Source: Litorimonas sp964565335 (GTDB lineage Bacteria; Pseudomonadota; Alphaproteobacteria; Caulobacterales; Maricaulaceae). From it: DNA of 64,000 nucleotides. The notes beneath the pieces were generated by a model, which was given only the letters and a program-made list of their open reading frames with translations, was not told the origin of the DNA and did not search any database. The stretch lies in assembly GCA_964565335.1 (NCBI GenBank), contig CAZMEN010000007.1:6091-70090 (forward strand), given 5' to 3'. The position numbers and the translations under genes were made by a program. The number at the start of each line of letters is the position of its first letter. Position 1 is the first letter of the stretch. This document shows, piece by piece, positions 37,062-46,622 of the stretch.

Positions 37062-37600
37062 TGCTCTGCCTCTAAACTTGAGATGATAGGGGAAAGAATA
37101 TCGTTCCAAACTTCATCTGTAATTATTCCAACATGTTTATAACGGATACGTCCAGCCTTATCGATAATAAAACTTTCTGGCGCTCCGGTCACGCCTAGAT
37201 CAATCGCCAAACGGCTTTCTTCATCGAAAATAATCTGTGCGTAAGGATCGCCGTTCTGCCGTAGCCAGAGTTTTCCAGCTTCACGTTTATCCCGCCAATT
37301 TATTCCGATAAGCGTGAATTTATTGGAATCGGAGAGTGACATAAGTTTGGGATGCTCGACAACGCACGCGACGCACCATGACCCAAAAACATTGACTAAA
37401 GAGATACGCCCCGAAAACATATCTTCTGTCAAAACATCGTCAGGTTGATGCAATGCTGATAATTTGAATTCGGGAACAGGTCGGTCAATCATTTCCGAGG
37501 GTAATAGGCTAGGGTCGCGGGTTAAGCCGAAAGCAAAAAAAGTAAGAAGACCAAGAAATATCAATATAGGCCAGAATGAGCGAATGAGAGACGCCATCAT
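37058..37600 (-). CDS. ccmG: Periplasmic thiol:disulfide oxidoreductase CcmG/DsbE
   Basis: A 180-residue thioredoxin-fold protein with an N-terminal membrane anchor (about 9-26). The active site is WCVAC (75-79), followed by VEHP; the later GAPESFIIDKAG holds the cis-Pro-type loop of DsbE proteins. It reduces CcmH or apocytochrome c. Start and stop overlap ccmF and ccmH by four bases, showing a tightly coupled operon. Confidence 0.92.
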   Translation of the reverse strand: MMASLIRSFWPILIFLGLLTFFAFGLTRDPSLLPSEMIDRPVPEFKLSALHQPDDVLTEDMFSGRISLVNVFGSWCVACVVEHPKLMSLSDSNKFTLIGINWRDKREAGKLWLRQNGDPYAQIIFDEESRLAIDLGVTGAPESFIIDKAGRIRYKHVGIITDEVWNDILSPIISSLEAEQ

Positions 37601-39570
37601 GCATCTGCCTCGGACAGTTCCGGGAGGGATAAAGTTTCCCGTTTTATCCTCACGCGTCTGTCAAGCAGAGAGATAAAGCCTGACAAGGCTATCATCACTG
37701 CCCCAATCCAAATCCATGCTACAAAAGGGTGGTAATAGACTCTCATTTCCCAGCCTTTTTCAGGGTCACCGGCTCCAACAGACGCAAAGAGAGTATCTGT
37801 GAGACTGAGGTGTAGTCCAGATTCTGTCGTCACCATATCCCTAACCGGGTAATATCGGCGTTCCGAGTAAACTTCTGCCATTGCCTTACCGTTTTTGGAA
37901 ATAATTGTGTTGCCGCCGAAGAATTGGTAATTTTCTCGGGTTCCGGGCGCCATATCTTTTAAGGTATAGTCATAACTACCTATGGAAATAGTCTCGCCTA
38001 TGTTTACAACTTCGGCTTTGCTTGCTGACCATACAGACATAGACGTGACGCCTGCTGCGAAAATCGCGATTCCCAAGTGTGATCCTATAAAACCAAAAGT
38101 TGCCGCCGGTTGAGCGCGCAATAACGTCCAGCTTTCTGCCAAACTTACGTCCCGCCACCGTATTTTCTTGGCAAGCGTTGCAAATGTTCCAAACGCGAGT
38201 AAGGCGGCGAGCCCCAGTGACAAGCCGCCCAAGACTGATTTTCCGAAGAGGCCAAATAGAATTGCTGTTAATACCAAAATAGCAAATCCTTTTCGGATCG
38301 TTGGCGTATGTGTACGCAGGCTGTCCGCCCGCCACTTTAATAACGGCCCGAAGGCCATAAAGAATATAAGCAAACACATGATAGGCGCGAAGGTCATATC
38401 AAAGAAGGGGGCGCCGACCGAGATTTTTTCCTTTGTAAAGGCTTCGACCATGAGAGGGTAAAATGTACCAAGAAAAACGGTTAATGTTGCGGCGATGAGG
38501 AGAAGGTTATTAATAATTAAAGCGCCTTCTTTTGACACAAGGTTTAGGGGGGAGTTTTCTTTCAGTGAATTAGCCCTTAGGGCATATAACAATAAGGCCC
38601 CGATAATAGCCGTCGCCAAAAGCCCCAAAATGAAGACGCCTCTTTCTGAGTCGACTGCAAAGGCATGGACACTGACAAGAATGCCGGACCTAACAACAAA
38701 GGCGCCAATCAGGCTGAGGGCGAAGGTGGTGATGGCGAGTAGAATTGTCCAATTCGCCATAGAGTGTCGGCTTCCTAAGGCCATGATAGAGTGGAGCAAA
38801 GCCGTCCCGGCTAACCAGGGCATAAAGGAGACGTTTTCTACGGGATCCCACATCCACCATCCGCCCCAACCTAATTCGTAATAGGCCCAAAAACTTCCAA
38901 GCGTGATGCCAATTGTCAGGAAACTCCAAGCTAATAAGACCCAAGGGCGAAGCCACTTGGCCCATACCGCGTCGACACGTCCTTCGATGAGGGCGGCGAT
39001 AGAGAAAGCGAAAGCCATAGAGAAACCGACATAACCCAGATATAAAAAGGGGGGATGAATTGCGAGCCCCGGATCTTGGAGTAGCGGGTTTAACCCCTGA
39101 CCATTTGCGGGAATTGGATTGAGACGCTCAAACGGATTGGACGTAAATAAAATAAACGCCAGAAACCCCGCGCCCAACATTCCTTGTACGGCAATGGCTC
39201 TGGCTTTTAGCGCCATGGGCAATGCCTTGCCAAAAACAGGAACCAAGGCCCCATAAACTGACAGGATTAGAACCCAGAGCAGAATTGACCCCTCATGGTT
39301 GGCCCAGACACCAGTGATCTTGTAAATTAGGGGCGTGTCCGTGTGAGAATGTAAGGCCGCGAGCTTCACACTGAAATCTGAGTGTACAAATATGGCTGTT
39401 AGAGCGGCAAATGAAAATGCGACCAAAAAAAACTGACCTAGGACCGCACGATCACCGAAAACCATCAAACGAACATCGCTTCTTTGTGCCCCGAGCATGG
39501 GGACAATGGATTGCATCAAAGCCATGATAAAAGCCAATATAAGCGCAATTTGCCCAAGTTCCGCTATCAT
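37597..39570 (-). CDS. ccmF: Cytochrome c haem lyase subunit CcmF
   Basis: A polytopic membrane protein of 657 residues (ATG at 39570; GTG at 39573 is also possible). The WWD haem-handling motif is GWGGWWMWDPVENVSFMPW, and conserved His (e.g. NHEGSILLW, AIHPPFLYLGYVG, TALLHSIM) act as haem ligands. With CcmH and CcmI it ligates haem to apocytochromes. AGGA lies upstream of the ATG. In many alphaproteobacteria ccmE precedes ccmF; here nothing like ccmE is seen, so ccmABCDE must be elsewhere. The gene is divergent from the TPR protein at 39774. Confidence 0.93.
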   Translation of the reverse strand: MIAELGQIALILAFIMALMQSIVPMLGAQRSDVRLMVFGDRAVLGQFFLVAFSFAALTAIFVHSDFSVKLAALHSHTDTPLIYKITGVWANHEGSILLWVLILSVYGALVPVFGKALPMALKARAIAVQGMLGAGFLAFILFTSNPFERLNPIPANGQGLNPLLQDPGLAIHPPFLYLGYVGFSMAFAFSIAALIEGRVDAVWAKWLRPWVLLAWSFLTIGITLGSFWAYYELGWGGWWMWDPVENVSFMPWLAGTALLHSIMALGSRHSMANWTILLAITTFALSLIGAFVVRSGILVSVHAFAVDSERGVFILGLLATAIIGALLLYALRANSLKENSPLNLVSKEGALIINNLLLIAATLTVFLGTFYPLMVEAFTKEKISVGAPFFDMTFAPIMCLLIFFMAFGPLLKWRADSLRTHTPTIRKGFAILVLTAILFGLFGKSVLGGLSLGLAALLAFGTFATLAKKIRWRDVSLAESWTLLRAQPAATFGFIGSHLGIAIFAAGVTSMSVWSASKAEVVNIGETISIGSYDYTLKDMAPGTRENYQFFGGNTIISKNGKAMAEVYSERRYYPVRDMVTTESGLHLSLTDTLFASVGAGDPEKGWEMRVYYHPFVAWIWIGAVMIALSGFISLLDRRVRIKRETLSLPELSEADA

Positions 39571-39773
39571 CACATTGTCCTAGTCTAAAAGATTGACTTC
39601 TTTTTTCACTTTGAGTTTTGCACCATATTCAACCTTTAGTGAATGCGTTAAATTCGCTAATTTTAACATTAGGTCTAATTTGTTAGACAAAAACTTCTTG
39701 CGAATTTTGGTGAAATAGATGATGGGTTGGTCATCTTTTTGGTATGACCTTATACATTCATGCGAGGCAAAAT

Positions 39774-40169
39774 ATGAAACCTTTTCTGGCAAGTAAATAT
39801 CAGCCCGGTCTAATGTCTCTTTTTGCTGCTTTCATATTTATAGCTTCTGCGCCAAATGCAGCCGCTAAAGACATCACATTTCAAGATATTTATGCTGCCC
39901 CTGACAATGCTGATTTGAATCTGGCTTATGCTAACCAAGAAATCGCAAAGGGTGAATTATTGTCTGCGGCTGGAGCGCTTGAGCGGTTATTATTGTCTCA
40001 ACCTGATTTGGACTCCGTACGTCTTTTATACGCAAAAGTTCTTTACATGCTAGATGACAAGCAAGGATCAATGCGCGAGTTGGACGTTTTGAAAGCGCGC
40101 TCGCTAAGTGCGGAGAATTCCGAAACGTGGAAGTTGTTGAATGATAAGATTGCGAAATCCTCGCGTTAG
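39774..40169 (+). CDS. Exported small TPR-like protein
   Basis: A 131-residue protein from the ATG at 39774 (AGGC upstream); the frame runs back to 39744 but a signal peptide starts at MKPFLAS (about 1-32, ending NAAA-KD). The mature part has tetratricopeptide-like helix pairs (NADLNLAYANQEIAKGEL, ALERLLLSQPDLDSVRLLYA). It stands 54 bp before the FecR-domain gene on the same strand. TPR, FecR-domain and CHASE2-cyclase genes often occur together, which suggests a joint envelope-sensing role; partner and ligand are unknown. Confidence 0.75.
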   Translation: MKPFLASKYQPGLMSLFAAFIFIASAPNAAAKDITFQDIYAAPDNADLNLAYANQEIAKGELLSAAGALERLLLSQPDLDSVRLLYAKVLYMLDDKQGSMRELDVLKARSLSAENSETWKLLNDKIAKSSR

Positions 40170-40223
40170 GCAGAAAAAATACTCTGAGTGAAACAAGTTT
40201 AGTAACTTTTAGTTCCTTTTAGA

Positions 40224-41195
40224 TTGGGCAGAAAATTGAAATTTATTGTTAAAACATGTCTGTTGGCGAGTGTGTCATCTCTTTCGTTTTTTTCATCGGT
40301 TCATGCGAACGAGACTATTGGCGTTAACTCCGCTGTTAAAGGGATCGTCATGGTTCAAACCGGAGCGGAAGAGAGCAGGAAAGCAGTTGTCAAAGATGAA
40401 GTTCGTTTGAATGATGTGATCAACTCTTCCAAATCTGCGAGCCTGCAGATTTTGTTAAGAGATCAAACAACTTTTACTGTGGGTCCAGATTGTGATTTGG
40501 TTATTGACGAATTCGTTTATGATCCGAATAAATCCGATAATAAGCTTACGGCGACTGTGTCCAAAGGCATGTTCCGTTTCATGTCAGGCGGAATTTCGAA
40601 GTCCAATCCAGACTCCGTTGAAGTCAATACGCCTGTTTCGTCTCTTGGTATCCGAGGCACAATTATTGAGGGCGTGATTGGGGCCGAAGCCATAAATATG
40701 GCCGCCGCAATCAACGCTATTCCAGCGGGAGTCGAGATTGATCAGGCCGGCGCCTCTTTATTCGTTTTACGGGGGCCGGGGCCTAATAGACTAGGAACAA
40801 ACAATGTCGGCCGTGTTGTGGTGACAAATGAGGCCGGAAGCGTCAACGTTACGAAGGTCGGGCAGGCTGTGTTTGTTCCGAATAAATTTTCTGCGCCAAT
40901 TGTTATTCCTTCTATCAATCCGGCGACTATGCAGTCCTTCAGTTCACAACTGAGAACAGTGCCGGGTGTAGGCCCTGATACGATGGCCTTTAGTGTGAGC
41001 TCCAACGTTCAAAGTTTGGGCGCTGTGTCAGCTACATCGGCGGCTGGAACGGGCTTGGGGGTTACGTCAACGGGAACCTTGTTGGCAGCTGGAGCAATCG
41101 CAGGTGTCGTAGGTGTAGTTGCCGTCGTCAATGATGATGACGAGGCCGAGGAAGAAGAGCAACCAATAGACCCTGATCGTCCTGTTTCTCCATAA
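40224..41195 (+). CDS. FecR-domain periplasmic protein
   Basis: Up to 323 residues, with a non-ATG start: TTG at 40224, or TTG at 40236 which is better placed after GGGCAGA. No ATG fits before the signal peptide (about 6-29, ending VHA-NE). A FecR-type beta domain (about 35-165: GVNSAVKGIVMVQTG, DVINSSKSASLQILLRD, TTFTVGPDCDLVIDEFVYD, VNTPVSSLGIRGT) is followed by an Ala/Gly/Ser-rich region, a late hydrophobic helix (about 283-300) and an acidic Pro-rich tail. It lacks the cytoplasmic anti-sigma part of true FecR. It converges on the CHASE2-cyclase gene; similar proteins often neighbour such cyclases. Confidence 0.8.
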   Translation: MGRKLKFIVKTCLLASVSSLSFFSSVHANETIGVNSAVKGIVMVQTGAEESRKAVVKDEVRLNDVINSSKSASLQILLRDQTTFTVGPDCDLVIDEFVYDPNKSDNKLTATVSKGMFRFMSGGISKSNPDSVEVNTPVSSLGIRGTIIEGVIGAEAINMAAAINAIPAGVEIDQAGASLFVLRGPGPNRLGTNNVGRVVVTNEAGSVNVTKVGQAVFVPNKFSAPIVIPSINPATMQSFSSQLRTVPGVGPDTMAFSVSSNVQSLGAVSATSAAGTGLGVTSTGTLLAAGAIAGVVGVVAVVNDDDEAEEEEQPIDPDRPVSP

Positions 41196-41307
41196 AATTA
41201 CGTTGATTTAAATCACGATTAATGGGGTTTCTTATTGCGCACTTTCCTAAGCCGGGCATCGTTGAGAACGGCCACGTATATATTTAGCTATTTCCGCATT
41301 TCAGGCA

Positions 41308-43626
41308 TCATTTACTTGTCGCGGCATAAATGCCTTCCCATTTTTCTTCCGGCGGGTTTTCACGATAACTATTTATACGGTCGTTCATAACGTCATAATA
41401 GCCTTCGAATTCAAACATAGAGGCCTGTCGTTTGAGTTCAGGAATAAGAGATTGGGCCAATTCCCAATCTTGCGCCCTGTATTTTTTCAGGAAGTTGTTA
41501 TGAACCTTTTTCAAGTCCTCAAATTCAGAGCTGTCGGCATCCTTATCGTCTCCAGCTAACACCCATATACGTTCGGGGGTTTCCCGGCCAACGACTGTTA
41601 AAAGGTCAGCTTCAAGAATTGCAAAATCGTCCAGCGCTTGTGCTGTGCTGTCTCCGATGAGGGAGGAAACGCGATATTGCTTCGTTAGCCCTTCTATTCG
41701 GGACGCGAGATTGGCGGCGTCCCCAATCATTGAATAGGAGAAACGTTGCTCCGATCCCAAATTCCCTACGCAGCATATGCCGGTGTTCAGACCTATTCCC
41801 ATTGAAACATTGTGAGGCCAATTAATAGCGTCTTGCTTGGCGTATTTGGCATTCAAGGCTGTCAATTCACTATTCATTTGCAGGACAGCCTTGGCCGCAT
41901 TTCTCTCGTGCTCTTCATCATCGAGTGGCGCATTCCAAAACGCCACGATTGCATCCCCGATATATTTATCAATCGTCGCTTTCGTATCTTGTAATATATT
42001 GGTCATAGGGGTCAGGAAAATATTGAGAAATGTTGTGATCTCTTGCGGCGTCAAGGACTCTGAGATTTTTGAGAAACTGCGAATATCAAGGAATAAGATT
42101 GTCATAACTCTTTCCTCTCCGCCTAAGGTTAGAAGACCCGGGTCATCCGAGACCTTCTTCACCATGGTCGGTGAGAGATACATTGAGAAGGCTGACTTAA
42201 TACGTGAGCGCTCAGACTCCGTCATATAGAAAGACAGGAGCGTCATAAGTCCGTAAGTCGCCAATACTGTAAACAAGACATAGATGGGATTGACGAGCGT
42301 AAGGCTGGCGGAAAATGAGTACCAAGAAAACGCTATCACGCATAAAGAAACTGCCAAGCTTAAGAATGCCCCCCATACTGCATTGAGCCATGGCAGCGTA
42401 AAAACAAGCATTAAGCCAAATAAGAGGATTGCAAAGCTTTCTAGTTGCGGTGCCCAATAGGGGCGCTTTAAGATTTGCCCGCCAAAGAGTGTCTCCCCCA
42501 ATATTTGTTCAGCGATTTGGGCATGAGCTAATACTCCGGGTTCGCCCCCCCGCATTGGTGTCGTAACAATATCTTTGAGGCCTTCAGCGCTTGTACCGAT
42601 GAAAATGAGATTCCCCTGAACTTTTTCCTGCCAAGTCGAAATTGGAATAGACTCATCTAAAATCGTCGCGGCAGATATATATCTCAGGTCATCTAATTCC
42701 GCAGAAGGTTCGGTGAAATAGACTTGAAAACCGCCATCTTCTGTAACGGGCCAACTGAAGTTACCCGTTTGTAAATAGGCCATTGACCTGTTTGATGTAG
42801 TGCCAATTTGGCCTGAGCCGTCAGAGCTTTTAATTTGAAATGCGCCGGCACCTTGTACGGCCCTGATCGCTTCTGCCGACAAACTAGGATATAACTTCCC
42901 TCCATATTTGTAAATCATAGGGGCTTTACGAATTATTCCGTCGCCTTTTGGATTGAAGCTCACAAACCCTTCCCCAGCCGCTGCCCTTCCCAAGGCAGGA
43001 ATGGCAGCGAAGGCACCGGGGTAAGTATCAATCTTGTTTATATCTTCAACGTTCCCTTGCGCATCGATTGTGACATCCCAGGAATATGTAAAGCCGGTGG
43101 ATTGGGTTGGTGAACTTTGAGTTTGGGCGGGTACTAAGAAGAAACCTAGAACGACATTGGACCGAGTGAGTGATTGCGCAAATATATCATCATGTTTGTC
43201 TAATGAGGCGATGACGCTCAATTGATCTGTTGCCTTGGGGTTATCTTGTAAGACGCTTAGAATGCTCTCTGGTGATGTACGATCCGGTTCAGAAAACACG
43301 ACATCATAGGCGATAACTGCCGCGCCAGCTTGTGTGAGCCGGTCATTCATTCTCGCGACTATTGTGCGGGGCCAGGGCCATTGGCCAAGCGATTTCAAAC
43401 TTGCATTATCAATATCAATGATGCGAACGGGGACATCGGGGCGATATATACGGGGTTTCCAATTTTGATAGCGATCAAATAAGAGGTTTCCCATTTGCTC
43501 AATCACGGGGGGCTTATAAACATTGGCCACAAAAAACATCAGCACGGATGTCAGTCCCAATAACATCGGAAGCCCTATTTTCCGCAGACGGGCAGACGAT
43601 TTGAAGCGGTTTAAAAAATTTCCCAA
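41308..43626 (-). CDS. CHASE2-domain adenylate/guanylate cyclase (class III)
   Basis: A 772-residue membrane sensor-enzyme. An N-terminal helix (about 18-36) and a periplasmic CHASE2 domain (about 40-345: DIDNASLKSLGQWPWPRTIVA) are followed by three closely spaced helices (about 365-445) and a class III cyclase domain (about 475-655). The metal Asp residues are in LFLDIRSFSKIS and KYIGDAIVAFWNAP; the transition-state Asn/Arg are in NLASRIEG. A roughly 110-residue C-terminal tail follows. Lys in TIDKYIGD favours ATP and thus cAMP. A cyclic-nucleotide phosphodiesterase gene is divergent from it, and the nearest visible target in the window is the cNMP-binding flavoprotein at 23723-26179. Confidence 0.88.
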   Translation of the reverse strand: MGNFLNRFKSSARLRKIGLPMLLGLTSVLMFFVANVYKPPVIEQMGNLLFDRYQNWKPRIYRPDVPVRIIDIDNASLKSLGQWPWPRTIVARMNDRLTQAGAAVIAYDVVFSEPDRTSPESILSVLQDNPKATDQLSVIASLDKHDDIFAQSLTRSNVVLGFFLVPAQTQSSPTQSTGFTYSWDVTIDAQGNVEDINKIDTYPGAFAAIPALGRAAAGEGFVSFNPKGDGIIRKAPMIYKYGGKLYPSLSAEAIRAVQGAGAFQIKSSDGSGQIGTTSNRSMAYLQTGNFSWPVTEDGGFQVYFTEPSAELDDLRYISAATILDESIPISTWQEKVQGNLIFIGTSAEGLKDIVTTPMRGGEPGVLAHAQIAEQILGETLFGGQILKRPYWAPQLESFAILLFGLMLVFTLPWLNAVWGAFLSLAVSLCVIAFSWYSFSASLTLVNPIYVLFTVLATYGLMTLLSFYMTESERSRIKSAFSMYLSPTMVKKVSDDPGLLTLGGEERVMTILFLDIRSFSKISESLTPQEITTFLNIFLTPMTNILQDTKATIDKYIGDAIVAFWNAPLDDEEHERNAAKAVLQMNSELTALNAKYAKQDAINWPHNVSMGIGLNTGICCVGNLGSEQRFSYSMIGDAANLASRIEGLTKQYRVSSLIGDSTAQALDDFAILEADLLTVVGRETPERIWVLAGDDKDADSSEFEDLKKVHNNFLKKYRAQDWELAQSLIPELKRQASMFEFEGYYDVMNDRINSYRENPPEEKWEGIYAATSK

Positions 43627-43881
43627 AACAATGCCCCGTTCAACGTGAAAATCTATTGGCTCTCACCTTTCCATTGATAGATTTAATTCTAACTCTTGCA
43701 AACTATAAACAGAATACGAGGTCTAAAAATTCTATTGGAGCAAGATGTTTTGATAAATAAACGTCATGGCGTAAAAATTTGCATAGAACCCGCGTTCAAT
43801 TTAGGCTTGAATAAGAAAGTACAAAGTCTGTAAGCCTTAAACGGTCTTTGTCACTATTTTGGGGTGTCGAGTTAGGTCATT

Positions 43882-44727
43882 ATGCTTATTGCGCAAATCA
43901 CAGACTTACATATTGGGTTTATGGGCGCGGGAAATCCGTGTGATAATACCGAGCGCCTAGATATGGTTCTGTCTGATTTGAGGCAGCTTAAACGACAACC
44001 TGATATAATTTTGATAACAGGAGACCTAGTCGAAGGAGGGGAGCCTTGGGCCTATGAAAAATTAAAGACGGCCTTGGATCCCGTAGAAACGCCTTATTAT
44101 TTTGGTTTTGGAAATCATGATAAGAGAGACGCTTTTACTAAAGTATTCTCGGATGAAAAATTTAATGACGGGTTTCTACAATACACGATAGATGACTGGC
44201 CGATGCGCATTATCATGTTAGACACATTGGGTGTGGGCAGACATGGAGGGGCATTTTGTGAGGCCCGTGCCAAATGGTTGCGTGCAAAACTATCTGAACA
44301 ACCGAACAAACCTACTTTGATTGCTTTACATCATCCGCCCATAAACACCGGTATAGACTGGATGACAGCCTCAGTAGATAATGATTGGGTGCAGCGCTTA
44401 AGGTCGGTGATTGAGAGTTTTGATAATGTTGTTCAGATTATCAGCGGGCATATTCACCGCTCCATTTTTAAAGGGTTTGCAGGAACGACCGTTTCTGTTT
44501 CTCGCGCGGTTGCTCCCCAAGTGAAGCTCGAACTGGCGTCGATTGATCCTGAGGTCCCTGATGGGCGGCCTTTGATTGTTAATACGGGGCCAGGCTATTG
44601 TCTGTTGGATTGGGACGGTGAATCCCTAACAACACATCACGGGGTTTCTCCTGAGGGTGATCCCATTATCAGCTACGATGAAAAACATGCGCATGTTGTA
44701 AAATTAACGATGGATATCCCGAGCTAG
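43882..44727 (+). CDS. Class III cyclic-nucleotide phosphodiesterase (CpdA-like metallophosphoesterase)
   Basis: A 281-residue calcineurin-like phosphoesterase. All five metal motifs are in place: DLHIG (8-12), GDLVEGG (about 47), GNHDKRD (about 77), ALHHPP and GHIHRS. The chain begins directly with the first strand, so it is cytoplasmic. This subgroup hydrolyses cAMP or related phosphodiesters. It is divergent from the CHASE2 cyclase across 255 bp, an arrangement that fits synthesis and removal of the same second messenger. Other phosphodiester substrates cannot be excluded. Confidence 0.85.
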   Translation: MLIAQITDLHIGFMGAGNPCDNTERLDMVLSDLRQLKRQPDIILITGDLVEGGEPWAYEKLKTALDPVETPYYFGFGNHDKRDAFTKVFSDEKFNDGFLQYTIDDWPMRIIMLDTLGVGRHGGAFCEARAKWLRAKLSEQPNKPTLIALHHPPINTGIDWMTASVDNDWVQRLRSVIESFDNVVQIISGHIHRSIFKGFAGTTVSVSRAVAPQVKLELASIDPEVPDGRPLIVNTGPGYCLLDWDGESLTTHHGVSPEGDPIISYDEKHAHVVKLTMDIPS

Positions 44728-44872
44728 CCAAATCCGGAAAAGTGCCGTTCTCACTATAAATAAATGATGCTTGCTGGTTCGTTGGAATTCTCCTTTGGTG
44801 AAAGTAACATAGATTATGGGGAAAATTAATATTTTACAGATGATGTGTCTTTTCAGAGCTTGTTCCGAAAAA

Positions 44873-46363
44873 CTAGCTTGGTGGAACATAACTAACAGGT
44901 TTGAAGTGACAGAACATATTGGCGAATGAGCGTCCCTCAAACATGATAGGTCTGCCGTGGAGGAGGCGCCCCCCTTCATAGAAAATGACTTCGCCTGGTT
45001 TTATCATAACGTGATGCGTTCGGTAGTAATTATCCTCGATCACCAAGGGCCAATCTACATCGGTGTCTTGGTCCACATTAATAATGGCGCTAATGATATG
45101 GGTATCGAGGCGGTCTCTGTGCATCTTCAAGATGGCGCCGTTATGATATTCTCGGACGCCATATACGAATGTTGGTTCTAATGATTGCCCGCACCACTTT
45201 TCCATCAAAGGCTTCAATGTGTCATGCACCTCTTGTCTAAGCTCGCGCGTTAAATCGACAACACTGCTGCTGGTTCGTCGTTTCTTTGTGGCCCCTTCAC
45301 CCTCATATATGAAGCCGCCTTGGACATGTTCTTCTGTCAAAGTATTCCTATTTTCATGGTAGAATGAATTCACTCTTTCAAAGAGTTGGCGCGGCATATT
45401 AGTTTTGGCTACGCCTGATTTCGTATAATTTGGAATGAACTCATTCGGCTTTTTCGTGAACATCTCAACGTTTTCGGCGTCAGGGCCAGTGGAGCGAAAC
45501 CATTTCGTAATGACGGCTTTATGTCCTTTTTCTACGGGATTCGCCTGATGGAGGCTGTTGGCGTTAGTGGTGCCATCAGGATTTAAATTATTCCAGATAA
45601 CAACCCTACCTGCCTGAGGCTTGAACTTAGCGCCGATACGGTTGAAGCAAGTTTCCCCGCCTTGCTCTACATCATTCAGGTAAACCATGACCGTGTAAGT
45701 ACGCTGTCCATAGGTATGGCAATGTGTTTCAAATTCATGCGGATCAAAGAAGTCTGTATGGGCTTTGAATTCTTGCCCAACCTCGTAATATTGTCCTTGG
45801 ATGACTTCGGAGTAAGCGCTGTTCAGACCCATGAGTTTGCTGATACGATCATCAATGTTTTGAATGAACGGGTCGTCTAATCGGCCCAAGTCACAAGTCT
45901 GACTCGTCCGCACATTTTGGTCCACCTGAAAGTCGGACACTTCCGAAGGGCGCATTTTGGATTTTATCAAGGATATAAGTTTTTCACATTCAGCCTGATT
46001 GAGAAAATTTTCTATAACACGCAAATCTATTTTCTGAGTGTTCGCATACTTGGCATTAGGGAGGTGTATCTCTGATCTATCGACTGGCAGTCCGTTATTA
46101 CCGATAAAAGTTGTAGGCCGATTACGTTTTTGCGGGTTTTTCGAATTCTGCCGAACTCTCAGCGCTTTTTCTTCAGCGGCGACTTCGAAAGGGTTTTTGA
46201 GGTCTGAGATAGGGCGGCTTGGCTTGTAGTTCATTTGCTTGGCAATTGCCTCGAAGCTGTATCCTTCATCAAGCAAGATTTTGAATATGCCGTCAGGGTC
46301 TTGCCCGTCATTCATATTTATTTTGATCCAATCTTTCCAATCGGGCGAGAATTCTGTTTTCAT
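44873..46363 (-). CDS. Double-domain 2-oxoglutarate/Fe(II) oxygenase, prolyl 4-hydroxylase-like
   Basis: A 496-residue protein from the ATG at 46363 (GGGGGCTTGGAA upstream; an in-frame TTG lies 6 nt earlier). The first oxygenase domain (about 110-290) has the facial triad and 2OG-binding Lys: H-x-D in AHTDFF, distal His in SLHQANPV and Lys in HKAVITKWF, with the P4H-like YLNDVEQGGET. A second domain (about 330-490) has its own H-x-D (MHRDRLD), His (LLHGRP) and Arg (EGRSFANMF). Both sites look complete, which is uncommon; most bacterial P4Hs have one domain. The substrate may be a protein prolyl residue. It stands alone between the phosphodiesterase and the autotransporter, upstream of neither in an operon. 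Confidence 0.82.
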   Translation of the reverse strand: MKTEFSPDWKDWIKINMNDGQDPDGIFKILLDEGYSFEAIAKQMNYKPSRPISDLKNPFEVAAEEKALRVRQNSKNPQKRNRPTTFIGNNGLPVDRSEIHLPNAKYANTQKIDLRVIENFLNQAECEKLISLIKSKMRPSEVSDFQVDQNVRTSQTCDLGRLDDPFIQNIDDRISKLMGLNSAYSEVIQGQYYEVGQEFKAHTDFFDPHEFETHCHTYGQRTYTVMVYLNDVEQGGETCFNRIGAKFKPQAGRVVIWNNLNPDGTTNANSLHQANPVEKGHKAVITKWFRSTGPDAENVEMFTKKPNEFIPNYTKSGVAKTNMPRQLFERVNSFYHENRNTLTEEHVQGGFIYEGEGATKKRRTSSSVVDLTRELRQEVHDTLKPLMEKWCGQSLEPTFVYGVREYHNGAILKMHRDRLDTHIISAIINVDQDTDVDWPLVIEDNYYRTHHVMIKPGEVIFYEGGRLLHGRPIMFEGRSFANMFCHFKPVSYVPPS

Positions 46364-46622
46364 TTCCAAGCCCCCATCGAAATTCGTCTTATCATCAGTG
46401 TGTCGACTATCTTCGCGTATTATGGATGAAATTACTGGCTATGTTCAGTTCAAGCCTGTTTGAATATTAAGCGGCAGATTCTTGAAAATGCAAGAGGCAT
46501 CTAAGAATTCATGAGGCTGCGGTATAGGCGTAACCTCAATTTATGTCCCAATAATGCCATGGCTTGCTCTGAAAGCCATTGGAAATCGGTTGGCCACTAA
46601 GGTAATAGTGACAGTTTTTGGC

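Noticed and set aside
39580..39792. 70-codon minus-strand frame upstream of ccmF, considered as a truncated ccmE
   Set aside because: No CcmE haem-binding motif or membrane anchor; it overlaps the start of the TPR gene and is probably chance.
41204..41217. FNR-like palindrome TTGAT-ttaa-ATCAC
   Set aside because: It lies between two convergent gene ends (FecR and cyclase), so there is no promoter for it to control; probably coincidental.
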